Shown here: piece by piece, positions 15,581 through 23,474 of the stretch
Position numbering within the stretch: position 1 is the first letter of the stretch
Layout of the letters: every line of letters begins with the position of its first letter
Source of the DNA: TC-15 sp034437275
GTDB taxonomy: Bacteria; Chloroflexota; Anaerolineae; Aggregatilineales; Aggregatilineaceae
Direction of reading: 5' to 3'
NCBI GenBank assembly: GCA_034437275.1
Contig: DAOTUD010000008.1
Location: forward strand, 1 to 38,774
Length of the DNA: 38,774 nucleotides
The notes under the pieces: model-generated
Told to the model about the DNA's origin: nothing
The model's database searches: none
Seen by the model: only the letters and a program-made list of their open reading frames with translations
Translations under genes and position numbers: made by a program

Positions 15581-15678
15581 TGCCCCTCACCCCCCGGCCC
15601 CCTCTCCCACCCGGTGGGCGAGGGGGAGTCACAGCGCGCGTTTTTTCCCTCGCTCATTTGATCGGAGAGGTGAGGGCC
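15581..15678. repeat. Palindromic intergenic repeat, family B, copy 3
   Basis: A 98-bp element: CCCCTCACCCCCCGGCCCCC, TCTCCCACCCGGTGGGCGAG, GGGGAGTCACAGCGCGCG, TTTTTTCCCTCGCTC, ending GGAGAGGTGAGGGCC. It is the inverse orientation of copy 1 with few differences. It lies between rnd and the beta-CASP gene. Confidence 0.75.
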
Positions 15679-15693
15679 TTTTCAGACAGTCTG

Positions 15694-16833
15694 TCAATGC
15701 TCCGCGTTCGTTTTTTCCAGCACCGCGATCAGTTCGTCACCGTATTCGGCGCGCCGCCAGGGACCCAGGCCGGGAATGTCGTCCAGTTCCTCGACACAGT
15801 CCGGGTCGCGGTGCGCCAGCGCCCACAGCGTGTCACGCGGGACGATCACGTCCGACTCCACGCCGCGCGCGGAGGCCCGGCGTTTGCGCCACGTGTGCAG
15901 CGCCTCGTAGCGATCCTGCACGGCGGGGTCGGGGGGACGACTCTGGCGCGGACGCTCCGGCGGGGGCGCGTTCTGCCCGCGTGCGACCGCGGCCAGGATC
16001 GCCTTCCCATAGCGGCGAATGTTGGTCGACGACATGCCCTTGATGGCGTGCAGGTCATCGATGTGGCGCGGCCCGACCCGGGCCAGTTCGGCCAGCGTTT
16101 TGTTGTTGAAGATTTTGAAGGGTGGACGATCACGTTGGCGGGCGATCTGGTCGCGCTCCAGGTACAGCTCGCGGGCCAGCGCCATCTGGCGCGGGGTGAG
16201 CTGGCGCACCTGGTGGATGCGCCAGTAGCCCGCCGGGTCGAAGTGCATTTCGGCGGGCGGCAGGTCCGGCAGCGCGGCGAACGTCTCGCGCGCCTCGGCC
16301 ACGCGCCCCAGGCGTTCGAGTTCCGCGACCAGCATATCGCGCAGCTCGGGCAGGTAGTGCGTGTCCATCTGGGCGTAGCGCAACTGCTCGTCGGGCAGCG
16401 GGCGCTTGGCCCAGTTGGCGCGCTGGTATTTCTTCTGGGCATGGATGCCGAACTGGTCGGCCAGGATGTTGCCCAGCCCGACCCGCTTCCAGCCGCAGAT
16501 GCGCGCGGCCAGCATGGTGTCGAAAATGTTGCTGAAGGTGTAGCCAAAGTCGCGCTTGAGCGTGATGACGTCGTACTCCGCCGCGTGGAACACGATCTCG
16601 ACCGCCGGGTTGGCCAGCGGCTCGCCCAGCGGGTCCATGTCGTCCACTGCCAGCGGGTCGATGATGTAGTCGGCCTGGCGCGTCGAAAGCTGGATCAGGC
16701 AGACCTGCTCGTAATAGGCGTACAGGCTGTTGGATTCGGTATCTAACGCCAGCAAGAACTCGTTCTTGATCTCGTCAAGCAGGGCGTGCAGTTCTCTGGT
16801 ATGGCGGATCAGGCGTGCAGGTTTCACAACCAC
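15694..16833 (-). CDS. rnd: Ribonuclease D (3'-5' exonuclease, DEDD type, with HRDC domains)
   Basis: A 379-residue RNase D, which trims 3' ends of tRNA and other small RNAs. The exonuclease domain (about 10-195) shows the DEDDy motifs: ExoI LALDTES (Asp31, Glu33), ExoII FHAAEYDV (the Asp of this motif), and ExoIII YAQMDTHYL (Tyr and Asp). 'DTMLAARICGWKRVGLGNI' is also typical. One HRDC helical domain spans about 210-285 ('LARVGPRHIDDLHAIKGMS') and a second about 305-379 ('VELDDIPGLGPWR'-like region). Length fits the family. Its start overlaps the corA stop by 10 bp, so the two genes are translationally coupled. Confidence 0.94.
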   Translation of the reverse strand: MVVKPARLIRHTRELHALLDEIKNEFLLALDTESNSLYAYYEQVCLIQLSTRQADYIIDPLAVDDMDPLGEPLANPAVEIVFHAAEYDVITLKRDFGYTFSNIFDTMLAARICGWKRVGLGNILADQFGIHAQKKYQRANWAKRPLPDEQLRYAQMDTHYLPELRDMLVAELERLGRVAEARETFAALPDLPPAEMHFDPAGYWRIHQVRQLTPRQMALARELYLERDQIARQRDRPPFKIFNNKTLAELARVGPRHIDDLHAIKGMSSTNIRRYGKAILAAVARGQNAPPPERPRQSRPPDPAVQDRYEALHTWRKRRASARGVESDVIVPRDTLWALAHRDPDCVEELDDIPGLGPWRRAEYGDELIAVLEKTNAEH

Positions 16834-17741
16834 CCCCGGTGTCGAAAATAGGCCAGCATCGACAAGGCGATCCCAAACATCAGCCCCATCACCAGCAGGA
16901 ACGCGCTGTCGTGGTGCATCAGCGGCAGCGCGATGTTCATGCCGTAAATGCCACTGATCAACGTCAGCGGCAGCATGATCACCGAGATCACGGTGAGAAT
17001 CTGCATCACTTCGTTCAGCCGGTAGCTGACCAGGGCGTTGGCGGTATCCGACAGCCCGATGATCACCTCGCGGTGGTCCTCGACGATTTCGTACGCCTTC
17101 ATCACATGGTCGAGGATGTCGCCGAAGTAGACGTCCAGGTCCTCGCGGATGAAGGGGCGGTCGACGCGCTCCAGGTTTTCGACGATCGTCACCTGGGGAC
17201 GGATGATGCGGCGCAGCGCGATCACGTCGCGCCGGATGAAGGACAGGTCCTGCATCACGCGGCGCGATTCCTGGCTGAAGATCTCTTCTTCCAGGCTGCG
17301 GATGTTGGCATCCACTTTGTAGAGAATCGGCAAAATGTAGTCCACCAACCGGTCGATGACGGCGTAGAAGACCTTACTGGCCCCACGCCCCATGAACTGC
17401 TCGCGCGTTGCGGTCTGGGTCTGGCATTGCTCGAATAACTCGCGCAGCGGCTTGAGGGTCCCGTCGCTGGCGGTGACGAGATAGCCGCTGCCGACAAACA
17501 TATCGACTTCTGCCGCGCGGCTGACGCGCTGCACCGGGTCCCACAGCGGAAACTGCATCACGACGAACAGGTAATCATCGTATTCGTCGATCTTGGGACG
17601 CTCGATGCGGCTCTGGAGGTCTTCCAGGTCCAACGGGTGGAAGTGTGGATAGGCCTCTTTCAGCCGGCGGATGTCGTCTGGCGTGATGCGCTCGATATTC
17701 GTCCACGTCACGCGTCCGTGTTGAATCGTTTGGGTTGCCAT
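16824..17741 (-). CDS. corA: CorA-like divalent cation (Mg2+/Co2+) channel
   Basis: A 305-residue CorA protein. A soluble cytoplasmic funnel fills residues 1-245, with a long coiled helix ('QESRRVMQDLSFIRRDVIAL'). Two membrane helices lie near the C-terminus, with the selectivity motif GMN in ISGIYGMNIALP directly after the first. The short basic tail (YFRHRGWL) is typical. CorA forms pentamers that import Mg2+ down its gradient, closed by Mg2+ binding to the funnel. ATG 17741 (MATQTIQHG) is chosen; an in-frame ATG at 17750 and an ORF start at 17777 are alternatives without better ribosome sites. It overlaps rnd by 10 bp and is divergent from the PHP gene. Confidence 0.93.
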   Translation of the reverse strand: MATQTIQHGRVTWTNIERITPDDIRRLKEAYPHFHPLDLEDLQSRIERPKIDEYDDYLFVVMQFPLWDPVQRVSRAAEVDMFVGSGYLVTASDGTLKPLRELFEQCQTQTATREQFMGRGASKVFYAVIDRLVDYILPILYKVDANIRSLEEEIFSQESRRVMQDLSFIRRDVIALRRIIRPQVTIVENLERVDRPFIREDLDVYFGDILDHVMKAYEIVEDHREVIIGLSDTANALVSYRLNEVMQILTVISVIMLPLTLISGIYGMNIALPLMHHDSAFLLVMGLMFGIALSMLAYFRHRGWL

Positions 17742-17821
17742 GCTGCCCATTATGACCCGGCGTGCGCCTGCTGGCAAACGCCGGGTGTCGCGTCCATTTC
17801 ACGCCGCGCGGGATTTTTGAG

Positions 17822-17827
17822 TATAAT
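17822..17827 (+). promoter_or_regulatory. -10 box of the PHP phosphatase gene
   Basis: A perfect TATAAT in the divergent gap between corA and the PHP gene, about 55 bases before ATG 17882. The -35 region is not convincing. Confidence 0.45.
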
Positions 17828-17881
17828 GAGGATTGACTGCTTCCGGTTGGCGTATCCTGACCTGTATCCAGAAAGCACGGC

Positions 17882-18685
17882 ATGACGATTCCACACGACT
17901 ACCACCTGCACACCCTGGCGAGCTGCGATTCCGACGCGACGATGCGTGCCATGTGTCACCGCGCGCTGCAGTGCGGCCTGACCGAGATCGCGTTCACCGA
18001 CCATTTTGATTCCAAACCCGAGGACGACTGCGCCGGATTCTACGATCCCGACGCCTACTTCGCGGCACTCGACGCGGCGCGGCAAACGTTCGTGGCGCAA
18101 GGGCTGACCATCCGCGCGGGCGTCGAGGTGGGCGAGCATCACCTCTTCCATGCCGAGCAGCAGCCCGTGCTCGATGCCTGGCCCTATGACGTGGTGCTGG
18201 GCAGCCTGCACTGGGTCGGTGACGCGATCGTGTTCGACGCCGCGATGTTCGAGCACGCCCCGCCCGAGGCGACGATCCCGGCCTATTTCGAGGAGTTGGC
18301 GCGGATGGCGCGGCACGGCGGATTTGACGTGCTGGCCCACCCGGACGTGATCAAGCGCACCGCCTACGAGGTCTACGGCCACTTCGACATTACCGCGTGG
18401 GAAGACTGGGTGCGCCCGGTGTGGCACGCCTGCATCGACAACGGGATCGCGGTCGAGATCAACACGTCCGGGCTGCGCCGCGCGGTCAACGAGCTGCACC
18501 CGGCAGAAGCGGCGCTGCGCTGGTACCGCGCGATGGGCGGCGAACTGCTCACGCTGGGCAGCGATGGCCATCGCCCGGCGCACGTCGGCGCGGGCCTGGA
18601 CGTGGCGCGCGACCTGGTGCAGGCGGTCGGCTTTACGCGGGTGTGCCGTTTCGAGGGGCGGCAGGTGTCGTGGGTCCCTATCTGA
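17882..18685 (+). CDS. PHP-domain histidinol-phosphatase-like hydrolase
   Basis: A 267-residue PHP protein with the metal-binding series DYHLHT (His8, His10), FTDHFD, GVEVGE, GSLHW, LAHPDVIK, and the C-terminal GSDGHRPAHVG. This is the complete trinuclear site of the HisJ/HisK family, which removes phosphate from L-histidinol phosphate in histidine biosynthesis. Length (about 260-270) fits HisJ. No other his genes are nearby, so a different phosphoester substrate is possible. The ribosome site is weak. A dienelactone-hydrolase-like gene follows 26 bp later on the same strand, probably cotranscribed. Confidence 0.87.
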   Translation: MTIPHDYHLHTLASCDSDATMRAMCHRALQCGLTEIAFTDHFDSKPEDDCAGFYDPDAYFAALDAARQTFVAQGLTIRAGVEVGEHHLFHAEQQPVLDAWPYDVVLGSLHWVGDAIVFDAAMFEHAPPEATIPAYFEELARMARHGGFDVLAHPDVIKRTAYEVYGHFDITAWEDWVRPVWHACIDNGIAVEINTSGLRRAVNELHPAEAALRWYRAMGGELLTLGSDGHRPAHVGAGLDVARDLVQAVGFTRVCRFEGRQVSWVPI

Positions 18686-18711
18686 GCAACCAAGTCTGAG
18701 GAGCAACCCCT

Positions 18712-19467
18712 ATGTTTGAGGCCAGTCACCTTCAGCACAGCATTGTCAGCGGCTACATCCAGATCGTGTCGGACGGGCACCACCTGCCGGCGTTCTGGTC
18801 GCATCCCGACCTCGGCGGCCCGTTCCCGGGGCTGGTGCTGCTCCATGACCATTGGGGCCTCACGCCGCACATCCGCAGCCAGGTGCGGCGCTTTGCCGAA
18901 CTGGGCTACTATGTGATCGCGCCGGACCTGTTCAACAAGCAGACCGCCGACACCCCGGCCCAGGCCGAGGCCCTGGTGCAGCAGCTCGGCGAGACGACGC
19001 TGGCCCAGGTCAAGGCGGCGCTGCACGCGCTCAAGTCGCACAACCGCTGCAACGGCAAAGTCGGGCTGCTGGGCTGGGGGTGGGGGGCGCGGCTGGCGCT
19101 GGAGACGGCGGTCTTCCGCGACGATCTGCGCGCGCTGACCGTGTTCTACGGGCTGCCGGACCAGCTCCAGCCGGCGGAACTGCGCATGTTGAGCTGTCCG
19201 CTGTTGGGGCTGTTCGCGGCGGAAGACCCGGCCATCACGCCGGAGCAGATCGCGGCGCTGCGCACCACGCTCGAACAGGCCGGGCTGGAGCACGAGATCG
19301 TGGTCTATCCCGACGTGTCGCGCGGCTTCTTCAACGATGCCGGCTCCGCGTTCCAGGCGACGGCGGCGCAGGACGCCTGGCAGCGCGCGCTGGACTTTCT
19401 GGGCGACAAGCTGGAGCTGCCCAAACCGCCCGACCCCGACGAATTCGATCCCGGGCGGGTGTATTAG
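18712..19467 (+). CDS. Dienelactone-hydrolase-family protein lacking catalytic Cys and His
   Basis: A 251-residue alpha/beta-hydrolase of the dienelactone hydrolase (DLH) family, recognised by 'GLVLLHDHWGLTPHIR', 'LGYYVIAPDLF', 'KVGLLGWGWGARLAL' and 'VYPDVSRGFFNDAGSAF'. In active DLH the nucleophile is Cys in GxCxG; here that position is Gly123 (GWGWG). The catalytic His in 'GHGFFND' is Arg204 (SRGFFND). Only the Asp (FAAEDPAIT, Asp172) remains. The protein is full length and uninterrupted, so it looks like a maintained pseudoenzyme or one with a changed mechanism. It lies between the PHP phosphatase and the FHA genes. Confidence 0.85.
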   Translation: MFEASHLQHSIVSGYIQIVSDGHHLPAFWSHPDLGGPFPGLVLLHDHWGLTPHIRSQVRRFAELGYYVIAPDLFNKQTADTPAQAEALVQQLGETTLAQVKAALHALKSHNRCNGKVGLLGWGWGARLALETAVFRDDLRALTVFYGLPDQLQPAELRMLSCPLLGLFAAEDPAITPEQIAALRTTLEQAGLEHEIVVYPDVSRGFFNDAGSAFQATAAQDAWQRALDFLGDKLELPKPPDPDEFDPGRVY

Positions 19468-19553
19468 GGAAGCGCGGTGCAGGCAGTCGCGCAGAAGGCG
19501 GTTTTACGTCATAATGAATAAGGAAGGGATCGGCGCAGAAAGGACAGGGGATT

Positions 19554-20033
19554 ATGCAGATATGCCAGCACTGCGGGTACGAAAATTATGAAGGAATGGT
19601 ATTTTGCGAACGGTGTGGGGTCGCCCTGGTGGCGGTGCCACTGTCCACGCGCCAGTTAGGGGACGACGAGAGCGTCCAGAGCAACCCCAGCGAACTGGGG
19701 CCGGAGGGGGTGCTGATCTTGCAGGTGAACAACGATCCGGCCCCGATCATGGTCCAACTGCGCCAGGAGGTCATCCTGGGCCGCACGAGCGAGCAATCCG
19801 ACGAGGCCACTTTCCTGAACCTGTCGCCCTATGGTGCGGATGATCAGGGGGTGTCGCGGCGTCATGCGCGGCTGCTGCGCGACGAGAGTGCCGTGTATGT
19901 GATGGACCTGCACAGCACCAACGGCACCCAGGTCAACGGTGAACTGCTGCCGACCGGGGTCGAGAAGCGTCTGCGCGATGGCGACGAACTCACTCTGGGC
20001 AGGCTGCAAGTGTATGTTTATTTCGAGGAATAA
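19554..20033 (+). CDS. FHA-domain protein with N-terminal zinc ribbon
   Basis: A 159-residue protein. The N-terminus is a zinc ribbon with Cys4-x2-Cys7 and Cys18-x2-Cys21 (ICQHCG...FCERCG). After a flexible linker comes an FHA domain (about 70-157) with the conserved VILGRT, VSRRHARL and LHSTNGTQVNGE blocks that bind phosphothreonine. Such proteins are readers of Ser/Thr kinase signals; the Pkn-type kinase at 7683 is a candidate partner in the same window. The lipoprotein gene that follows starts inside this gene (20-bp overlap), suggesting coupled translation. ATG 19554 is preceded by GGACAGGGG. Confidence 0.92.
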   Translation: MQICQHCGYENYEGMVFCERCGVALVAVPLSTRQLGDDESVQSNPSELGPEGVLILQVNNDPAPIMVQLRQEVILGRTSEQSDEATFLNLSPYGADDQGVSRRHARLLRDESAVYVMDLHSTNGTQVNGELLPTGVEKRLRDGDELTLGRLQVYVYFEE

Positions 20034-21291
20034 TCACCGGACGCGGCCCGGCGGTCCGGTGGTGCTGGCCGGGTTGATCGCGCTGGCGCTGCTGGTGACG
20101 CTGGCCGGGTGTGACGAACTCAACGAGCCGGTCATCGAGCACGACAACCCGTCCCCGCTGGATGCCGGGTTTGTGACCTACGAGCATCCGACGGGCGTGT
20201 TTTCGCTGCGGATGCCCCCGGATTGGATCCCCCAGGAATTGCTGGACTATAGCGGCGTGCGCGTGCAGTTTTCGGCGCTGCGTGATGGCCGCGAGATCAC
20301 CTGGCTGAGCGTGTACGTGGTCAACACCGGCGACCCCCGCACGCCCGAAGCCTTTGCGCAGAAGGTCGCCGACTATCTGCCGCCAGATGATCTGGCTACC
20401 TATGCGTGGGAGGAGTTCGAGCGCACCGCGCAGGACGACCTCAGCCACCGCATCACCGGCGTGCGCACCTATCCCCAGCTTGGCCCGCGCGTGCTCAACA
20501 TTTTCTTGCAGCAGGACGGGGTGTTCTTCAGCGCGCTGGAACTCGACCTGACCGACGCGACCCCGGCGGCGCTCGACACGCTGCGCGCGGTGGTCAACAC
20601 CTACCGCGTCAACGCGGACGCCAAGCTAGAGGTCGGCACGGTGCAGCAGGCCGCAGCCGGCGTCACGTCACAGACGGGTGTGGTCGGCTTCAACGGCTAT
20701 CTGGCGTGGACTGACAGCCAGGGCGTGTTTCACATCAGCGGCGAAGCGGTCAACACCACGCGCCAATCGCTCGAAGCGCTGGTGCTGACCGGCGTGCTGT
20801 TCGATGCCCAGGGCCGCCGCCTGCAAGAGCAGAGCGACATCCTGTCGGTGGACGTGCTGCCCCCGTGCCCGGCGGTGCCCTGCCAGCCCGGCGAAGGCGC
20901 GCCGTTCGATCTGCGCTTCGAGGGCGGGCGGCCTCCGGCGGCGGTGCGCTACGAGTTGGACGTCGTCGCGCGGCCCGCCGGCCAGACCGCGCGCGTGTTC
21001 TACGGCCCGGAAAACTTCAGCGTGATCCGCGACCCGGCGACCTACAACGACCGGGGGCAGTTGATCGTGCGCGGCGAACTGGCCAACACCGGCCCGCACA
21101 CCGCGACGGCGGTGAAGGTCGTCGCCACCATCTGGGATGACCAGGGGCACGTCGTCGGCACCAACACCGTGTTCGTCCGCCAGGATGCGATCGTGCCGGC
21201 GGAGTCGGTCGCGTTCGAGGTGCCGTTCGGCGAGTTGGGCGGCCCGGCGGCGCTCTACACGCTCAAGGTCAGCGGCATGATCGGCGAGTAG
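20014..21291 (+). CDS. Secreted lipoprotein with FxLxA-like repeat domains
   Basis: A 425-residue lipoprotein. The start at ATG 20014 overlaps the FHA gene by 20 bp. The signal peptide ends in the lipobox LAGC (Cys33), so the protein is lipid-anchored outside the membrane. Residues about 48-205 resemble a PsbP/Mog1-like domain ('HPTGVFSLRMPPDWIPQ'). The rest consists of two beta domains with 'HISGEAVNTTRQSLEALVLT' and 'IVRGELANTGPHTATAVKVV', which is the FxLxA-type (DUF3426-like) repeat pattern. No enzymatic motif was seen. It is in line with a cell-surface sensor or binding protein linked to FHA signalling by gene overlap. Function is not known. Confidence 0.82.
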   Translation: MFISRNNHRTRPGGPVVLAGLIALALLVTLAGCDELNEPVIEHDNPSPLDAGFVTYEHPTGVFSLRMPPDWIPQELLDYSGVRVQFSALRDGREITWLSVYVVNTGDPRTPEAFAQKVADYLPPDDLATYAWEEFERTAQDDLSHRITGVRTYPQLGPRVLNIFLQQDGVFFSALELDLTDATPAALDTLRAVVNTYRVNADAKLEVGTVQQAAAGVTSQTGVVGFNGYLAWTDSQGVFHISGEAVNTTRQSLEALVLTGVLFDAQGRRLQEQSDILSVDVLPPCPAVPCQPGEGAPFDLRFEGGRPPAAVRYELDVVARPAGQTARVFYGPENFSVIRDPATYNDRGQLIVRGELANTGPHTATAVKVVATIWDDQGHVVGTNTVFVRQDAIVPAESVAFEVPFGELGGPAALYTLKVSGMIGE

Positions 21292-21366
21292 CGGCGGGGC
21301 GCAGCGCCCTCACTGCCTTCACAGCGCGTCCTCCCAAACACACGACATCAACAAGCTAGGAGCGTT

Positions 21367-22377
21367 ATGCAAGCGTTGAGAAACATCTGGAAGCAAATCG
21401 GCTGGCTGGAGACCGCCGGCCTCGTAATCGCCGGGTTTACGCTGGCGTTGGTATTCGCCGGGCCGGTCGACCCGGTGGCGTTGATCATTCTGCTGGTGTT
21501 GGGCTATTTCGCGTGGATGGCGCGCGGCACCATCCGGCAGGCGCAGCGCTTCCGCCCCAGCGAACCGCCGACGACGTGGCTGGTGACGCTGGTGGCGAAC
21601 CTGGCGCTGATGGCGCTGGGGATCGGCGCGTTCGGCTGGTACCTGGCCGGGGGCGGCACGCGCGCGTGGATCCCGTTCCTGATCTTCATCGCGGGCATGA
21701 TCGCGCTGCGCTGGTGGCGGCGGGACGTGGTCAACCGGCTGTACGGCTGGCGCACCCCGGCGCTGACGCTGCTGCAGCGCGGCGAATACCGGCGGCTGGT
21801 GCGCGAACTGGAAGACGACGCGACCGCCGGGCGCGGGCATCCCGACAAGCTGGCGATGGTTGCGTTGGCGTATATTGAGCTGGGCAAGCTGGGCCGCGCG
21901 GAGAATTTGCTGAAGCGGGCGAAAGACATCGCGCCGGATTACGCTTCGGTCAACGGGGCGCTGGGCGCGCTGTGGCGGCACCAGGCGCGCTACGACGAAG
22001 CCGCCGGCGCGATCCAGCAGGCGCTCGACTTCGAGGAGAACGTCAATTCGGCCTACTATCTGGGGCTGTGCCAGTTCCTCGCCGGGGATTATGACGCCGC
22101 CCAGGCCACGCTGACCCCGCTCATGGACGACCCCACGCTGATCCAGCAGGGGCAGGTGTATGGCGCGTACATCCTGGGGCAGATCGCCGGGGGACGCGGC
22201 GATTCCGACGCCGCCCGCCGGTGGTACGCGCGCATGGCCGAGGGCGCGCCCAAAGTGCTCGACTCCCTGGAGGACGAAGCGCGCCGCCACAAGCAGACCC
22301 CCTACGGCGAGACGCTCAAGGACAACGTGCGCGCGATGCGCCATATCATCGCCCAGCGCCCGTTGGCCGAGGCGTGA
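21367..22377 (+). CDS. Membrane-anchored TPR protein
   Basis: A 336-residue protein. Four hydrophobic segments lie in the first 120 residues (about 14-31, 36-52, 71-92, 100-116), followed by a cytoplasmic alpha-solenoid from about residue 130 with TPR-like repeats ('KLAMVALAYIELGKLGRAEN', 'GALGALWRHQARYDEAAGAI', 'YLGLCQFLAGDYDAAQATL'). TPR domains bind partner proteins. It starts at ATG 21367 behind AGGAGCG and lies 75 bp downstream of the lipoprotein gene on the same strand. No partner is evident and no enzymatic domain was seen. Confidence 0.85.
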   Translation: MQALRNIWKQIGWLETAGLVIAGFTLALVFAGPVDPVALIILLVLGYFAWMARGTIRQAQRFRPSEPPTTWLVTLVANLALMALGIGAFGWYLAGGGTRAWIPFLIFIAGMIALRWWRRDVVNRLYGWRTPALTLLQRGEYRRLVRELEDDATAGRGHPDKLAMVALAYIELGKLGRAENLLKRAKDIAPDYASVNGALGALWRHQARYDEAAGAIQQALDFEENVNSAYYLGLCQFLAGDYDAAQATLTPLMDDPTLIQQGQVYGAYILGQIAGGRGDSDAARRWYARMAEGAPKVLDSLEDEARRHKQTPYGETLKDNVRAMRHIIAQRPLAEA

Positions 22378-22407
22378 GGCGCTCACTCCCGCCGCTCTGC
22401 GGGCGTG

Positions 22408-22965
22408 CTATTCGTCCTGGGGCGACCCGGCGGGATCGTCGCCCTCCGGGCGCGGCGTGAGCGGGGCAGTGTCGTCGCTGCCGCCCGCCTCGAACTCGTC
22501 GAGCATGTCCATCAGCAGCTTGTCGGCAAAGGCGAAGGTGCGCTGCGCGCTGCTCAGAATCCCCCGCAAGCGCCCATCGTGCAGCACCACCAGCACCCGT
22601 CCGGGGCTGTCCTCCATCGCCTGCAAGGCGCGCGCGGTGCCCATCGCGCTCTGTTCGACGACGGTCGGCGTCACCACGCCGGGCTGCGGGTGCTGCCAGT
22701 CGCGCGGGTTGTTGCGCCGGTCGGGCAGCACGGCCAGCGGCGTGTGCATCGTCACGCCGGAGTCGGGCACGCCCAGCAGTTCGCGCAGGTCCTCGAAGCG
22801 GATGGCGGTGTAGCGGCGGTGGTCGTGTTCGATGATCAGCCACCACCATTCGTAACTGTTCGGGGTATCGCGCCACGCGCGCAGCGCCTGGTACACGGTG
22901 TCGGTCGCCGGGCGCACGAGGTGGGCGTTCGTCTCGCGGTCGAGTTGGGTGTCATCAATTGGCAT
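22408..22965 (-). CDS. Hypothetical protein, possibly CBS-type regulatory domain
   Basis: A 185-residue protein starting MPIDDTQLDRETNAHLVRPA at ATG 22965, behind a perfect AAGGAGG. The pattern 'WWWLIIEHDHRRYTAIRFED', 'LRELLG...MHTPLAVLPD' followed by 'RVLVVLHDGRLRGILSSAQR' looks like two strands-and-helix CBS motifs, which bind adenine nucleotides. I am not sure of this. The C-terminus is acidic. An upstream in-frame start at 23016 lacks a ribosome site. It converges on the TPR gene, 30 bp away. Confidence 0.6.
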   Translation of the reverse strand: MPIDDTQLDRETNAHLVRPATDTVYQALRAWRDTPNSYEWWWLIIEHDHRRYTAIRFEDLRELLGVPDSGVTMHTPLAVLPDRRNNPRDWQHPQPGVVTPTVVEQSAMGTARALQAMEDSPGRVLVVLHDGRLRGILSSAQRTFAFADKLLMDMLDEFEAGGSDDTAPLTPRPEGDDPAGSPQDE

Positions 22966-23090
22966 CAGAGCGTCCTCCTTGTTCACAGCACGATCAACCT
23001 GTTCGCATGATAGCACGCTTGGGCGCGCTGACCAACTTTGGGCCGGTACTGGGTTTTGTGAATATTTTATGAAGCTTGTGATTGATTCTA

Positions 23091-23119
23091 TTGATCTCGC
23101 CCCATAGGCATGTTATGAT
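23091..23119 (+). promoter_or_regulatory. Promoter of the Flp pilin gene
   Basis: TTGATC (23091-23096), a 17-bp spacer and TATGAT (23114-23119). Transcription would start near 23126, giving a leader of about 46 nt with AAGGAGAGC before ATG 23172. The surrounding DNA is clearly more AT-rich than the genes nearby. Confidence 0.65.
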
Positions 23120-23171
23120 GTGCACACGTAACCAAACGTTTATAAGTTTATCCCCAAGGAGAGCAATCATT

Positions 23172-23318
23172 ATGTTGTACTTACCGCGTGAAGAGGGCCA
23201 GGGCCTTGTTGAGTACGCCCTGATCCTGGTGCTGGTCGCAGTCGTCGTGATTATCATTTTGGCCCTGCTTGGCCCGGCCATTGGTAACATCTTCTCGAAC
23301 ATCATCAATAACCTGTAA
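23172..23318 (+). CDS. Flp/Fap-type (type IVb) pilin subunit
   Basis: A 48-residue prepilin: a short leader MLYLPREEG, then QGLVEYALILVLVAVVVIII, which is the class IVb pilin signature (prepilin peptidase site after Gly, Glu five residues later, then a hydrophobic helix). The mature subunit would be about 40 residues and assemble into Tad pili or be a minor envelope protein. The gene stands alone with its own promoter and terminator. No tad, cpa or prepilin peptidase gene is in the window. ATG 23172 is preceded by AAGGAGAG; a longer frame upstream is not coding. Confidence 0.9.
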   Translation: MLYLPREEGQGLVEYALILVLVAVVVIIILALLGPAIGNIFSNIINNL

Positions 23319-23348
23319 ATCACGTTCATCCAGTTTAGCTAAGTAAAG

Positions 23349-23379
23349 AGGCCCCGCCAACTGGCGGGGTTTCTTTTTC
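23349..23379 (+). terminator. Rho-independent terminator after the Flp pilin gene
   Basis: Stem CCCCGCC (23352-23358) / GGCGGGG (23363-23369), loop AACT, followed by TTTCTTTTT. A strong intrinsic terminator about 30 bp after the pilin stop codon. Confidence 0.9.
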
Positions 23380-23474
23380 GGCAGATTTGGGCCTATCGCT
23401 GAGAATCCGTAGGGTAATTTTGGAGACTTTTTGGTAGACTAGGGCCGTTTCGTTGGAATGAAGGAGATCAGTTT

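Noticed and set aside
14064..16043. Plus-strand ORF of 659 codons opposite the beta-CASP and RNase D genes
   Set aside because: Both minus-strand genes have full catalytic motif sets. The plus-strand frame also runs through a family B repeat and shows no domain.
15694..17741. Defence island around the nucleases
   Set aside because: RNase D, a beta-CASP RNase and CorA are ordinary housekeeping genes; nothing here links them to defence.
17882..18685. Histidine biosynthesis locus
   Set aside because: Only a HisJ-like PHP protein is present. No other his gene lies within the window, so a pathway claim is not supported.
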